A DNA stretch of 64,000 nt from Microthrixaceae bacterium (GTDB taxonomy: Bacteria; Actinomycetota; Acidimicrobiia; Acidimicrobiales; Microtrichaceae): contig JAMLGK010000016.1 of the NCBI GenBank assembly GCA_023957995.1, positions 19,161-83,160 of the forward strand, written 5' to 3'. The notes below the pieces were generated by a model that had not been told where the DNA came from, searched no databases, and saw only the letters and a program-made list of their open reading frames with translations. Positions 9,027 to 17,369 of this stretch are shown piece after piece. Each line of letters starts with the position of its first letter. The first letter of the stretch is position 1. The position numbers and the translations under genes were made by a program.

Positions 9027-10484
9027 CTACTGCAGGTCGTCCTCGGACAGACCGAGCGATTCGAGCGTGACGCCTTCGCCGTAGTCGCCGTCGACGCCGA
9101 CCACGTTGTCCTCGCTGCATTCGAAGAGTCCGTCGTTCGGCTCGAAGTCGTCGGGCACCTCGAAGCCGTCCGGTGTGGCGTGCACGACGATCGTGCAGCG
9201 CGTGAGCTGGTTGGTCGCGGGGTGGGTCCGTGCGTGCAACCCGCCGCCGGTCCACTCGTTGACCTTCTTGGCCTCGTCGTACACGCAGGCCCGGGTGACC
9301 TCGGATCCGCAGGCCTTCACCGCCTGGGCGAACAGGAGCCAGGCCGAGAACGAGTTGTAGCCCAGCCCTGCCATGGACTTGCCGTCCGGCAGGTACTCCG
9401 CGAAGAGATCCAGGTACTGCTGGGTGGCGGGATTCTCATCTGCCAGGAACGGCGGGACGACGGTGGCAGCCAGGTACACGCTGTCGACGGCGTCGCCACC
9501 GATCTCGATGAAGCGCTCGTCCATCGCGTTCGACCCCGCCAGGGTCCAGTCGAGCTCGTAGTCGATGTCGGTGATCGCCTGCAGGAGGGCAGCCAGGTTC
9601 TCCGGTTCGCCGCTGTAGACGAGTCCCTGCACGCCTGCGCTCTTGAGTGCCTGGGCGAACGGCGTCCAACTCGACTCCCCCAGAGGGTTGTACTGGGCCT
9701 GGTAGACGGTGTTCCACCCGAGCTCCGCAGCACCGTCCTGGAGCTGGGCATCGATGAAGACCGTCGAGGGAATCGTGCCGGTCAGGAAGCCGACGTTCTC
9801 TGTCGAACCGGGAAAGGTCTTCTCGAGGTAGTTCATCGCTCCGACCTGCAGCTCATCGAGCGATGCCGGGATCGGATTCACGATCAGGTCTGATCCCCGC
9901 GACTGGGGTGATACCTGGTACGCCGGGATCTCGGGGAGCAGGCAGGAGACCCGCTCCACCTGTCCGGTGTCGTCGAAGACGCCTCCCCCTCCGACGAGCA
10001 TGAAGTCCTCCTCGCAGGCCTCGGTGATGCGCTGCTTGTACTCGCTGAGCTTGGCGTCGCGCTCCACGTTGGTGATCTTGCGACCGTTGATGCCGCCTGC
10101 GGCGTTGCACCACTCGGTGAACACCGTGCTCGCATCGAAGAGCTCCTGGTTGAGTCCGGGCCGGCCGGCGTTCTCAGGATCCGAGATGGTCCCCACCACG
10201 ATCTCGTCGTCGGTCACGCCCTGGGCGGTCGCGCCGGACGCGTCCCCCGGTCCACAGACATCGGTCAGGTCCCCGAAGTCTCCGGGACCGGCGTCTGATT
10301 GACCACCGGAACCACTGGAATCGTCCCCGCCCGCAGGAGCCGACGTCTCGGACGAACCGGCCTCGACATCGTCGCTCGATCGCGTACACGCTCCCGCCAC
10401 CAACACCGAAGCGGCGAGTACCGCCACCGCGATGCGGCGTTTGGACGTACGCGAAAACTTGGATTCATCCGAATGCAGCAACAC
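9027..10484 (-). CDS. ABC transporter substrate-binding lipoprotein (periplasmic-binding type I)
   Basis: A 485-residue extracytoplasmic lipoprotein that captures the transported ligand. A Lys/Arg-rich N-terminus and hydrophobic segment lead to the lipobox LVAGAC (Cys about residue 33), then a Ser/Gly/Asp-rich linker. The fold of the Leu/Ile/Val and amide receptors follows, with DDEIVVGTISDPENAG at its start. It starts with GTG and is the first gene of the minus-strand operon to 617. The 274-bp region upstream contains two strong palindromes likely to control the operon. Ligand not predictable. Confidence 0.92.
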   Translation of the reverse strand: MLLHSDESKFSRTSKRRIAVAVLAASVLVAGACTRSSDDVEAGSSETSAPAGGDDSSGSGGQSDAGPGDFGDLTDVCGPGDASGATAQGVTDDEIVVGTISDPENAGRPGLNQELFDASTVFTEWCNAAGGINGRKITNVERDAKLSEYKQRITEACEEDFMLVGGGGVFDDTGQVERVSCLLPEIPAYQVSPQSRGSDLIVNPIPASLDELQVGAMNYLEKTFPGSTENVGFLTGTIPSTVFIDAQLQDGAAELGWNTVYQAQYNPLGESSWTPFAQALKSAGVQGLVYSGEPENLAALLQAITDIDYELDWTLAGSNAMDERFIEIGGDAVDSVYLAATVVPPFLADENPATQQYLDLFAEYLPDGKSMAGLGYNSFSAWLLFAQAVKACGSEVTRACVYDEAKKVNEWTGGGLHARTHPATNQLTRCTIVVHATPDGFEVPDDFEPNDGLFECSEDNVVGVDGDYGEGVTLESLGLSEDDLQ

Positions 10485-10541
10485 TTTGGAACCCCCCGGA
10501 GTCGATGCTGGTGATCACCATACGCCAGATCCTGCACGCGC

Positions 10542-10555
10542 GAGAACACGTTCTC
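10542..10555. promoter_or_regulatory. KstR/TetR-like operator GAGAAC-AC-GTTCTC
   Basis: Inverted repeat with 6-bp arms and a 2-bp spacer, about 60 bp upstream of the binding-protein start. The core AGAAC-N2-GTTCT resembles the mycobacterial KstR and related TetR operators (T-N2-AAC-N2-GTT-N2-A). A second, longer copy lies about 110 bp further upstream. The likely role is control of the import/CoA-ligase operon by one of the nearby TetR proteins (12506 or 14529); which one is not known. Confidence 0.6.
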
Positions 10556-10650
10556 TCGAAATCGCGCCAATTTCTTCCGGCGGTCAACCAGATGCTCTGC
10601 ATGGCCCGCTCATGGCAGGCGTACGGGACTTCAAGGCCCGCTGGCTACGT

Positions 10651-10674
10651 GACGCGAGAACGCGTTCTCGCGTC
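10651..10674. promoter_or_regulatory. Perfect 24-bp palindrome containing GAGAAC-GC-GTTCTC
   Basis: Every base of the 24-bp site pairs with its mirror, around the core CGAGAACGCGTTCTCG. The inner 14 bp have the same half-sites and spacing as the site at 10542. It lies between the P450 stop and the binding-protein promoter. An alternative reading as a terminator for the P450 operon is weaker, because there is no loop and no T-run, and the half-sites match a second copy. Confidence 0.65.
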
Positions 10675-10758
10675 AAAAGGGAGCCACCGACCGCTGGTCG
10701 ATGGGCCCGGTCGATGGGCCAGAACCGGGTGCACACGACCCCGGCCGGCACATAGGAC

Positions 10759-11997
10759 CTACCGCACGTCGTAGGTGATCTGCATCTCCTTGATGCCGTT
10801 GATCAGGTTCGAGTGCAGACGCCGCGGGGGTGCGGCCAACTCGATGTTCTCGATGGTGGCGAGCAGTTCGGTGAACAACAGGCGCAGGGAGAGCCGGGCG
10901 AGGTTCGCTCCGAGGCAGAAGTGCTCGCCGATTCCGAAGGAGAGCTGCGGGTTCGGCGAGCGGTCGATGTCGAAGGTGTGGGGGTGGTCGAATACCGAAG
11001 GATCGCGGTTCGCCCCGGCGTACCACATCAGCACCTTGTCGCCCTTCGCGATCTTCTGGCCTCCGACCTCGACGTCGGCGGTGGCCGTTCGACGGAAGTG
11101 ATGGATCGGCGGTTGCCAACGCAGTATCTCCTCGACCGCCAACGGAATGAGATCCGGATCCGCGACCAGCCGATCGAGTGAGTCCCGGTGCTCCAGCAAC
11201 GCGAGCAGGCCGTGGGACGTCGCAGTGCGGGTCGTCTCGTTGCCGGCGACGATCAGGAACATGAAGAACAACGTGTACTCCATGTCGTTCAGCTTGCGAC
11301 CGTCCACCTCCGCCTCGAGCAGCATGCTGGTCAGGCTGTCGGAAGGGTTCGCCCGCTCGCGGGCCGCCATCTCTGTCGCATACCCGAAGAGCTCCGCCGA
11401 GCCTTCCAAGGAGGTCTCGGGAGTCGGAGCTATCTCGGGATCCTGATCGTCGATGAGCGCGTGGCTCAGCTCGTAGAGCCGCTGGCGGTCCTCGGGAGGC
11501 ACGCCCATCAGCTCACTGATCGACCACATCGGGATGCGTGCCGCGACATCTGTGACGAACTCGCAGCGTGTGCCCTCGCGCAGTTCCCCGACCACTCTGG
11601 CCGTCTCGAGCTGGAGCGACTCGGCGAGGCGCGAGATCATCCTGGGGGTGAACGCCTTGGCCACGATGTTGCGGAACTCACGGTGCTCCGGAGGGTCCAT
11701 GCCGATGATCACCATGCGGACCTGATCCAGCCCGTCGTCAGGTGGATCCAGCCGCAGTGGTCCGCCGACCCAGCTCGAGAACTCCTTGGGCGAGGTCGAG
11801 ACCTGCTTCACGTCCTCGTGACGCGTCAGTGCCCAGAAGCCCGGGCCGTCGGACTCCTCGTGCCAGTGCACGGGACTCTCACTGCGCAACTGGTCGAGCC
11901 ATGCATGCGGTGCAGCCTGCTCCCATACCGATGCGTCGGTGAGGTCGATGTCCTCGAGGGCGGTACGGGTGCCCTGCGACGTGATCTGATCGGTCAT
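10759..11997 (-). CDS. Cytochrome P450 (bacterial class I, CYP124/125/142-like)
   Basis: A 412-residue soluble haem monooxygenase. The I-helix oxygen-binding motif AGNETTR is at 251-257, the ExxR pair is E290/R293, and the haem loop is FGIGEHFCLGANLAR with the ligand C361. The N-terminal HAWLDQLRSESPVHW and the overall pattern resemble actinobacterial P450s that hydroxylate sterol or fatty side chains. It is the last gene of the TetR-SRPBCC-P450 operon and its ATG overlaps the SRPBCC stop (ATGA). No ferredoxin lies directly beside it, so electron donors must come from elsewhere. Confidence 0.95.
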   Translation of the reverse strand: MTDQITSQGTRTALEDIDLTDASVWEQAAPHAWLDQLRSESPVHWHEESDGPGFWALTRHEDVKQVSTSPKEFSSWVGGPLRLDPPDDGLDQVRMVIIGMDPPEHREFRNIVAKAFTPRMISRLAESLQLETARVVGELREGTRCEFVTDVAARIPMWSISELMGVPPEDRQRLYELSHALIDDQDPEIAPTPETSLEGSAELFGYATEMAARERANPSDSLTSMLLEAEVDGRKLNDMEYTLFFMFLIVAGNETTRTATSHGLLALLEHRDSLDRLVADPDLIPLAVEEILRWQPPIHHFRRTATADVEVGGQKIAKGDKVLMWYAGANRDPSVFDHPHTFDIDRSPNPQLSFGIGEHFCLGANLARLSLRLLFTELLATIENIELAAPPRRLHSNLINGIKEMQITYDVR

Positions 11998-12509
11998 GAC
12001 TTCACCTCTGCGAGAGTCGGGTTGGACTCGACCAGCTTGCGGAACCGGCCGAGCATGTGATTGACCATGAACGACATGACCCGACCGCTGACCTTGGCCC
12101 CGATACCGGAACCGTCACGCGCCGTCTTCATGGCCATGGTCCACTCGATGCGGCAACGCCCCGGCGAGAGCTCGGTCACCTGGTAGTCCTCGGCAAACGC
12201 CTGGACACCGTCCTTGGAGACCTCGTTGAAGCGGAACGCCATACGCCGGCCGTGCTCGTAGGCGATGAACTCCTCGTATCCGATCAGCCCACCCCTCATG
12301 TGGACCGTCCGGGTGGAGCCGACCTCGATCGGGAAGCCGGAGGTCCAGTCCACCCCGGTGATCGGCATCGCCCACTTCACCCAGGAATCGGCGTCGAGCA
12401 GAACCGCGAAGATCTGCTCGGGCGTTGCGGCTATCTCCTTGGTGGCTCTGTGACAGGTCGGGGCGGTGTCGAAGAACTCGAGCCCCACCTTCTCGCAGTC
12501 GAATTTCAT
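11994..12509 (-). CDS. SRPBCC (START/polyketide-cyclase-like) family protein
   Basis: A 171-residue small-ligand-binding fold. The sequence pattern is typical: ATKEIAATPEQIFAVLLDADSWVKW at the start, a central EFIAYEHGRRMAFRF and a late RCRIEWTMAMK, with a C-terminal amphipathic helix. The frame extends far upstream into the divergent genes, but the ATG at 12509 overlaps the TetR stop by 4 bp and begins the natural domain. It may bind or carry a hydrophobic substrate of the neighbouring P450. No catalytic activity is assignable. Confidence 0.85.
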   Translation of the reverse strand: MKFDCEKVGLEFFDTAPTCHRATKEIAATPEQIFAVLLDADSWVKWAMPITGVDWTSGFPIEVGSTRTVHMRGGLIGYEEFIAYEHGRRMAFRFNEVSKDGVQAFAEDYQVTELSPGRCRIEWTMAMKTARDGSGIGAKVSGRVMSFMVNHMLGRFRKLVESNPTLAEVKS

Positions 12510-13099
12510 GTATGGCTCCCTTGTAGGACCGGTTCGGACACGAGCAACGGGACCAGGAACGAGTCGATCATCGCCCGTTCCACCTCCTCGTTCTCGGCGG
12601 GCATGGCCAGGAACGACACGATGCAGCGCAACAGCCATGCACCGCGTCGCTCGATCTCTTCGTACTCCTGGGACTCGGGGTCGAGTTCGCCGACAAGGCC
12701 CTCGGTCATCGCCTGCAGCAGGTCGGAACTCTGGCTGACCGCGATCGGGACAGCCATGTTCTCGGGCTCGAACCACACCGACAGCAGTGGATCGGACCGC
12801 ACCGCGGCTATGCCACCCATGATCCGGTCGGTGAGCGAGTCCGGAGCACCGGCATCGCGGGCCTCGGCCAGTCCCGCCGTGATCCGGAGCGTCGCACGGT
12901 GCACGAAGCCGAGATGAAGTGCCTCGCGGTTCGGGAAGTACCGGTACAACGTGGCCCGCGAACAACCCGCCACCCGGGCGACGTCGATCATCGTCGCGTG
13001 GGCCACACCCACCTCGGCGAACGCCCGGCCAGCGGCGTCGAGCAGGTCGTCCACGGCGAGCTTCTCGTCGGAATGTGGATGCCAGCGGTCGTGAGACAC
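12506..13099 (-). CDS. TetR-family transcriptional regulator
   Basis: A 197-residue repressor. The N-terminal HTH reads AGRAFAEVGVAHATMIDVAR followed by VAGCSRATLYRYFPNREAL. The C-terminal ligand domain includes EPENMAVPIAVSQSSDLL, a segment seen in TetR proteins of lipid and P450 clusters. It starts with GTG and is first in the operon with the SRPBCC and P450 genes. It is divergent from the enoyl-CoA hydratase gene with about 20 bp between starts. The inverted repeat TCGTGAG (13089)/CTCACGA (13114) spans that gap and could be its operator. Confidence 0.9.
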   Translation of the reverse strand: MSHDRWHPHSDEKLAVDDLLDAAGRAFAEVGVAHATMIDVARVAGCSRATLYRYFPNREALHLGFVHRATLRITAGLAEARDAGAPDSLTDRIMGGIAAVRSDPLLSVWFEPENMAVPIAVSQSSDLLQAMTEGLVGELDPESQEYEEIERRGAWLLRCIVSFLAMPAENEEVERAMIDSFLVPLLVSEPVLQGSHT

Positions 13100-13120
13100 A
13101 ATCGCTAGTATGCCTCACGA
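13089..13120. promoter_or_regulatory. Inverted repeat TCGTGAG-N18-CTCACGA in a divergent start region
   Basis: Seven-base arms at 13089-13095 and 13114-13120 flank the very short space between the TetR and enoyl-CoA hydratase starts. The position fits an autoregulatory operator. The arms also encode the first residues of both proteins, so chance cannot be excluded. Confidence 0.35.
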
Positions 13121-13941
13121 TGAACTCCGGTGGCAACGACCTCATCCTGATCGACAAACCCCGTCCGCACACGACCGTGATCCGACTCAACCGCCCTGAG
13201 CGGATGAACTCCATGTCGTTCGACCTGATGGTCCCGCTGCACCGCACGCTCGAGGAGGTGAGTGAGGACAACGACACCACGTGCGTGATCCTCACCGGTG
13301 AGGGACGAGGGTTCTGCTCGGGCGCCGACACGAGCAACGACGGGGGCGCTCCACCCAACATCGACGGCCTGAGCCTGAGTCGGATCGCGACCAAGGCGAT
13401 GCAGGTGCTGGCCGACCTGGTGCCGACGATGCAACGGATGCCACAACCCGTGATCTGCGCCATCAACGGACCCGCCATCGGCGGGGGGATGTGCCTCACG
13501 CTGGGTGCAGACATTCGCCTCGCCGCTGAATCGGCCTACTTCCGGGCGGCCGGGATCAACAACGGACTGACCGCCACCGAACTCGGGCTCAGCTACCTGT
13601 TGCCGCGGGCGATCGGATCGACCAGGGCCTTCGAGATCATGCTGTCGGGGCGCGACGTCAGCGCGCGGGAAGCCGCGGAGATCGGACTCGTCTCCAGGGC
13701 CGTACCCGATGCAGATCTGATGGACGAGGCACTCGACCTGGCGGACCAGATCAACGGTTGGAGCACCCAGGGCGTCGCCCTCACCAAGCGCACCATGTGG
13801 GCCGGTCTCGAGATGGGCAGCCTCCGGGCCGCCATCGAGATGGAGAACCAGACCCAGCTGTTCGTGCGGCTGACCACCCAGAACTTCGAGGAGGCCGTCC
13901 GGGCACGCCGCGAGGACCGGCCACCCGAGTTCGGGGACTGA
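13120..13941 (+). CDS. Enoyl-CoA hydratase/isomerase (crotonase family)
   Basis: A 273-residue crotonase-fold enzyme acting on an enoyl-CoA. The oxyanion-hole segments are visible: GEGRGFCSGAD and AINGPAIGGGMCLTLGADIRLAAESA. The catalytic region reads NNGLTATELGLSYLLPRAIG, keeping the Glu of TATELG that corresponds to one of the hydratase acids. The ATG at 13120 is used; earlier in-frame sequence overlaps the divergent TetR gene. Its place opposite the P450 operon suggests beta-oxidation of the same compound. Confidence 0.92.
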   Translation: MNSGGNDLILIDKPRPHTTVIRLNRPERMNSMSFDLMVPLHRTLEEVSEDNDTTCVILTGEGRGFCSGADTSNDGGAPPNIDGLSLSRIATKAMQVLADLVPTMQRMPQPVICAINGPAIGGGMCLTLGADIRLAAESAYFRAAGINNGLTATELGLSYLLPRAIGSTRAFEIMLSGRDVSAREAAEIGLVSRAVPDADLMDEALDLADQINGWSTQGVALTKRTMWAGLEMGSLRAAIEMENQTQLFVRLTTQNFEEAVRARREDRPPEFGD

Positions 13942-14035
13942 CAGACTCGGCGCCCGGGTAGCGACGACACGGGCGACCACCCCCGAAACACCGACCTGCC
14001 GAAGAGACGGCGTGCGCCGACAACCAGCGGAGAAA

Positions 14036-14572
14036 ATGGTGCGACTTCCACCACCTGACAGATCCACACTCGATGCCGAGGTCGACGACCTGTTGTCGCT
14101 CGCCACGGCACCCAGCGGTGACACCGCGGAGACCATCGCCGTGATGGCGCACTGTCCCGCACTCGTCAGACCCTTCCTGGAGTGGTCGATGGCACTGCAC
14201 ACCGAAGGTGTCCTGCCACCGCGACTTCACGAGATCATCGCCCTGCGCGTCGCCCACAACTGTGGGTCCGGCTACGAATGGGACGAACACGTCGGGTGGG
14301 CGACCCGGGCCGGCCTGACGGACTCCGAGATCGCCGCCGTGGCGGGCGATCCGCAGCAGTGGCCGCCGACCGAGGCGACCGTCATCGCTGCGGTCGACGA
14401 ACTGCATGTGGAGCGCGATCTCACGGTGCCGACCCTGCAGGCGCTGCGCGACCGGATGGACGATCCGTGGGTCGTCGAGCTGATCCTCGTCGTCGGGCAG
14501 TACACGATGCTGTCGATGCTGTCCTCGGCTACCGGATCCGCGGCGCACCGATCCCGCCGAGCACGAAACTGA
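14036..14572 (+). CDS. Carboxymuconolactone decarboxylase/AhpD-like protein
   Basis: About 178 residues with the CMD fold: HEIIALRVAHNCGSGYEWDEHVGWATRAGLTDSEIAAVAG. This branch has one Cys and a Tyr-x-Trp-x-x-His pattern rather than the CxxC of true AhpD, so peroxidase activity is doubtful and lactone or peroxide chemistry is only family knowledge. The ATG at 14036 is preceded by GGAG 4 bp away. A GTG at 14012 would add 8 residues. Its last 44 bp overlap the convergent TetR gene. Confidence 0.85.
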   Translation: MVRLPPPDRSTLDAEVDDLLSLATAPSGDTAETIAVMAHCPALVRPFLEWSMALHTEGVLPPRLHEIIALRVAHNCGSGYEWDEHVGWATRAGLTDSEIAAVAGDPQQWPPTEATVIAAVDELHVERDLTVPTLQALRDRMDDPWVVELILVVGQYTMLSMLSSATGSAAHRSRRARN

Positions 14573-15152
14573 CCACGTTCTCGATGTCGCGGTCGCTCGG
14601 CTGACGATCCGCCCGCAGGTGCCGCGCCAACTCCGCGAACACGAGCGCGTAGACGGTCTCGGCCCAGGCACGCCGTGTGCCCAGCACATCGGCCAGTTGC
14701 GCCACTATCTGTTGTTCGGAGGCAGCCTGCTGCTCCGGGAACCGAGCGTGGAGGCGTTCGACGTCCACGACGAAGGGCCGCGTGCGCCGGGCCGCATCGC
14801 CGTCACGCACCTGTGCCAGCACGCCACGCACCCACTCCGCCACCCGTTCGTCGGCGGCTGCCTCGTCGGTTCCCTCGACCGCGGCAGTGCGGTGGGCGAG
14901 GTAGTCGACCAACCTGGCGCGACCTTCGTCCAACATGACCAGCAGCAGCTCGTCCTTGCTCCGGAAGTGGCGGTAGAAGGTGGGGTTGGACAGGCCGGCC
15001 TCGGCGAGGATCTTCCGCACGGGAGGATCGAGGTGGCCGGTCTCGGCGGTCACCCGGTAGGCGGCGTCGATCAGCTGGCGCACCTCCGACGCATAGGCCT
15101 GGTGACGGTCCGCGAGCGCGCGATCGACCACCTGGTCCGCCAGCGAGCTCAC
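14529..15152 (-). CDS. TetR-family transcriptional regulator
   Basis: A 207-residue repressor with HTH text RQLIDAAYRVTAETGHLDPP and VRKILAEAGLSNPTFYRHFRSKDELL. The GTG at 15152 overlaps the nitroreductase stop by 4 bp (GTGA), while the longer open frame runs back into that gene. It is the last gene of the cupin-VOC / CoA ligase / nitroreductase operon, and a repressor at the tail of an operon often controls that operon. The palindrome at 18197 in the operon promoter is a candidate site. Confidence 0.9.
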   Translation of the reverse strand: MSSLADQVVDRALADRHQAYASEVRQLIDAAYRVTAETGHLDPPVRKILAEAGLSNPTFYRHFRSKDELLLVMLDEGRARLVDYLAHRTAAVEGTDEAAADERVAEWVRGVLAQVRDGDAARRTRPFVVDVERLHARFPEQQAASEQQIVAQLADVLGTRRAWAETVYALVFAELARHLRADRQPSDRDIENVVSFVLGGIGAPRIR

Positions 15153-15883
15153 CCCGGCCCCTCGGTGTCGAGCCAGGCACGATTGCCGTAGCGGTCGATG
15201 CTGGTGACCTCTCCCACCGGCTTCCGCACGGTCGGGCCGTACCTGCCTGCCGGCCACCCGATCGGCACGATGCAGACCGGGGTCACCTTCCAGGGGATCC
15301 CCAACACCCGTCGGGCGGCGAAGTTCACCGTCAACGGCATCGTGGTGAGGTTGGCCCCCAGCCCTGCAGCTCGCGCTGCGAGCAGGAGGTTCTGGACCGC
15401 CGGGAAGATCGAACCGTACGAACTCGCTGCGACCACCGGACTCGGGGCATGACGGGTTGCGGTCATGCAACACACGATCAGCACCGGGATCCGCTCGAAG
15501 TTGTCGACCTGGTGGGCGGTCGCCCGGTGGGTGCGGATGAACTTGTCATCCTTGCGGTTGAGCCAGGCGATCGGCTTGTCGACGAGTCTCCAGACCCGGC
15601 GGTTCAGCTTCGCCAACCTGGCGATCAGCTCACGGTCGCGGACCACGATGAACTCCCACGCCTGGTGGTTCTGTGCTGTGGGTGCCTTGGATGCGAACTC
15701 GATCAGTTGCTTGACGAGTTCGTCGCTGACCGGTTCGTCGGTGAGCCGACGGATGGCCCGCTGGGTGCGCATCGCCTCCCCCAACGGCATGTCGAAGTCG
15801 TAGGGGTGATCCACTTCTGCGCTGACGGGTGGGGTGTCACCCGGGGGCTGGGTGACGTGGCCTGGATCGCGGTCGGAGTTCAT
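15149..15883 (-). CDS. Nitroreductase-family flavoprotein
   Basis: A 244-residue FMN oxidoreductase. Family text includes MRTQRAIRRLTDEPVSDELVKQLIEFASKAPTAQNHQAWEF (spread over residues about 38-78), the FMN-binding VQNLLLAARAAGLGANLTT, and the C-terminal IPWKVTPVCIVPIGWPAGR. The N-terminal 30 residues are a Pro/Asp-rich extension. The ATG at 15883 overlaps the CoA ligase stop (ATGA). It may reduce a quinone, nitro or enone intermediate; the substrate is unknown. Confidence 0.9.
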   Translation of the reverse strand: MNSDRDPGHVTQPPGDTPPVSAEVDHPYDFDMPLGEAMRTQRAIRRLTDEPVSDELVKQLIEFASKAPTAQNHQAWEFIVVRDRELIARLAKLNRRVWRLVDKPIAWLNRKDDKFIRTHRATAHQVDNFERIPVLIVCCMTATRHAPSPVVAASSYGSIFPAVQNLLLAARAAGLGANLTTMPLTVNFAARRVLGIPWKVTPVCIVPIGWPAGRYGPTVRKPVGEVTSIDRYGNRAWLDTEGPG

Positions 15884-17352
15884 GGTCGGTCCTGGGTAGA
15901 GGCGGATTCGAGGGCGAGTCGTCTCAAGGTGTGACGGTCGATCTGGCCCGTGGCGCTGGTTCTCGGGATCTCGTCGAGCACCAGCAGTTGGCGGGGATGC
16001 TGATGCTTGGCGAGCGGCGCGGCACCCCCGGCACCCACGTGGTTCCTGAGCTGGTCCAGGTCGATCTCGGCACTCGCCACGACCGCAGCGCATACGACCT
16101 CGCCCCACCTCTCGTCGGGTACCCCCACGACGGCGACCTGGTCGATCGCGGGGTGGGTCGCCAGCGCCCGTTCGACCACCTCCGGCTCGATCGCTTCGCC
16201 ACCGGAGCGGATCAGCGTGCCGGTCCGCCCCACGATCGAGAGATAGCCGTCGTCGTCGACCTCGGCCAGGTCACCGGTGTGGTACCAGCCGTCGCGAAGG
16301 GCCGCTGCGGTCGCGTCGGGATCGCCGAGGTAGCGCTCGAAGAGCAGAGGGCCGCGCACGAGCAACTCTCCGTCATCGGCGATCGACGTCTCGGTCAGAA
16401 CGCTCGGCCTGCCGCAACTCCCGGGCCTGGTGAGCAGGTCGTCGTGGTCCAACGAGGCCACGTTTCCCGCCTCACTACTGCCGTAGAACACCCGCACGCA
16501 GGCGTTTGGAGCGAGCGAGACGATCGTGTCGAGGAGCTCGACCGATGTGGGCGAGGTTCCGGTGTCGGCGAACCTCAACGCCGGCAGCGTGGCCTCGTCC
16601 GCAGGTAGTCCACCCAGGTGCTCGGCCAGTCGCGACCAGAGCGCGGGTATGGCGTTGAACCGCTCGATGTCATGGCTGCGAAGCGCCGTGGCGAGGGTCT
16701 CGGCATCGGTCCCGTCGACGAAGACGATCGCTGCGCGCGCGTGCCACTGCTGCAGCCCGATGGTCCACCCCGCCATGTGGAACAGGGGCCATGGGCACAA
16801 TGCGGCTCCTCGCGACTCCAACTGCGCTCCGGGATGTGAACGCAGCACGCTCGCCCGGTGCGACACGACCGCCGCCTTGGGAATCCCGGTGCTCCCGCTG
16901 GTGAAGAACGCGATGTGGTCATCGGAGTCCGAGACAGCCGGAAGCTCCACCGGGGCTGCGGGCGCGCCTGGCGGATACCAGGCGACCGGCGCGTCGAGGC
17001 GACCGGCGACGTCCGCGAACTCGGGCGGGGCGAGCACGACCGACGGTTCCACCTTCTTCGCCACCGCCGCGGTGGTTGCCGCATCGAGACCGGGGTTCAA
17101 CGGGGCGAACACCACCCCGGCGCGGGCGCAGCCGACGTAGTGGGCAAGCAGGTCGAAGGAGGTGCCGGCGAGGACCAGGGCAACCTGGCCGGGCCGGTAG
17201 CCGTCGGCGACCAGACGTCTGGCGGTGCGATCACCCGCGGCATCGAGTTCGGAGAAACTGTGGGGAATGCCGCGGATCACCGCAGCGGTGGCATCCGGGG
17301 CACCACGCGCCGCATTGGCCACGACTGCTCCGACGGTGAGACCTGCTGACAT
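15880..17352 (-). CDS. Acyl-CoA synthetase (AMP-binding)
   Basis: A 490-residue adenylate-forming ligase. The core motif FFTSGSTGIPKAAVVSH is near residue 160, FYGSSEAGN near 290, then GWYHTGDLAEVDDDGYLSIVGR and RSGGEAIEPEVVE. The C-terminal lysine loop reads RTSATGQIDRHTL, where the usual catalytic Lys position of the P-x-T-x-x-G-K loop is Gln-Ile, so activity or ester specificity may be altered. The start at 17352 is used because upstream residues are Arg/Gly-rich and overlap the cupin-VOC gene. Confidence 0.9.
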   Translation of the reverse strand: MSAGLTVGAVVANAARGAPDATAAVIRGIPHSFSELDAAGDRTARRLVADGYRPGQVALVLAGTSFDLLAHYVGCARAGVVFAPLNPGLDAATTAAVAKKVEPSVVLAPPEFADVAGRLDAPVAWYPPGAPAAPVELPAVSDSDDHIAFFTSGSTGIPKAAVVSHRASVLRSHPGAQLESRGAALCPWPLFHMAGWTIGLQQWHARAAIVFVDGTDAETLATALRSHDIERFNAIPALWSRLAEHLGGLPADEATLPALRFADTGTSPTSVELLDTIVSLAPNACVRVFYGSSEAGNVASLDHDDLLTRPGSCGRPSVLTETSIADDGELLVRGPLLFERYLGDPDATAAALRDGWYHTGDLAEVDDDGYLSIVGRTGTLIRSGGEAIEPEVVERALATHPAIDQVAVVGVPDERWGEVVCAAVVASAEIDLDQLRNHVGAGGAAPLAKHQHPRQLLVLDEIPRTSATGQIDRHTLRRLALESASTQDRP

Positions 17353-17369
17353 CCGGGGCCGCCCGTCGC

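Noticed and set aside
8101..9084. 327-residue plus-strand open frame opposite the LivHM gene
   Set aside because: It is Asp/Glu/Arg/His-rich antisense text of a clear permease gene; high GC keeps antisense frames open here.
10651..10674. Palindrome as an intrinsic terminator of the P450 operon
   Set aside because: There is no loop and no T-run, and the half-sites match the independent site at 10542, so an operator is preferred.
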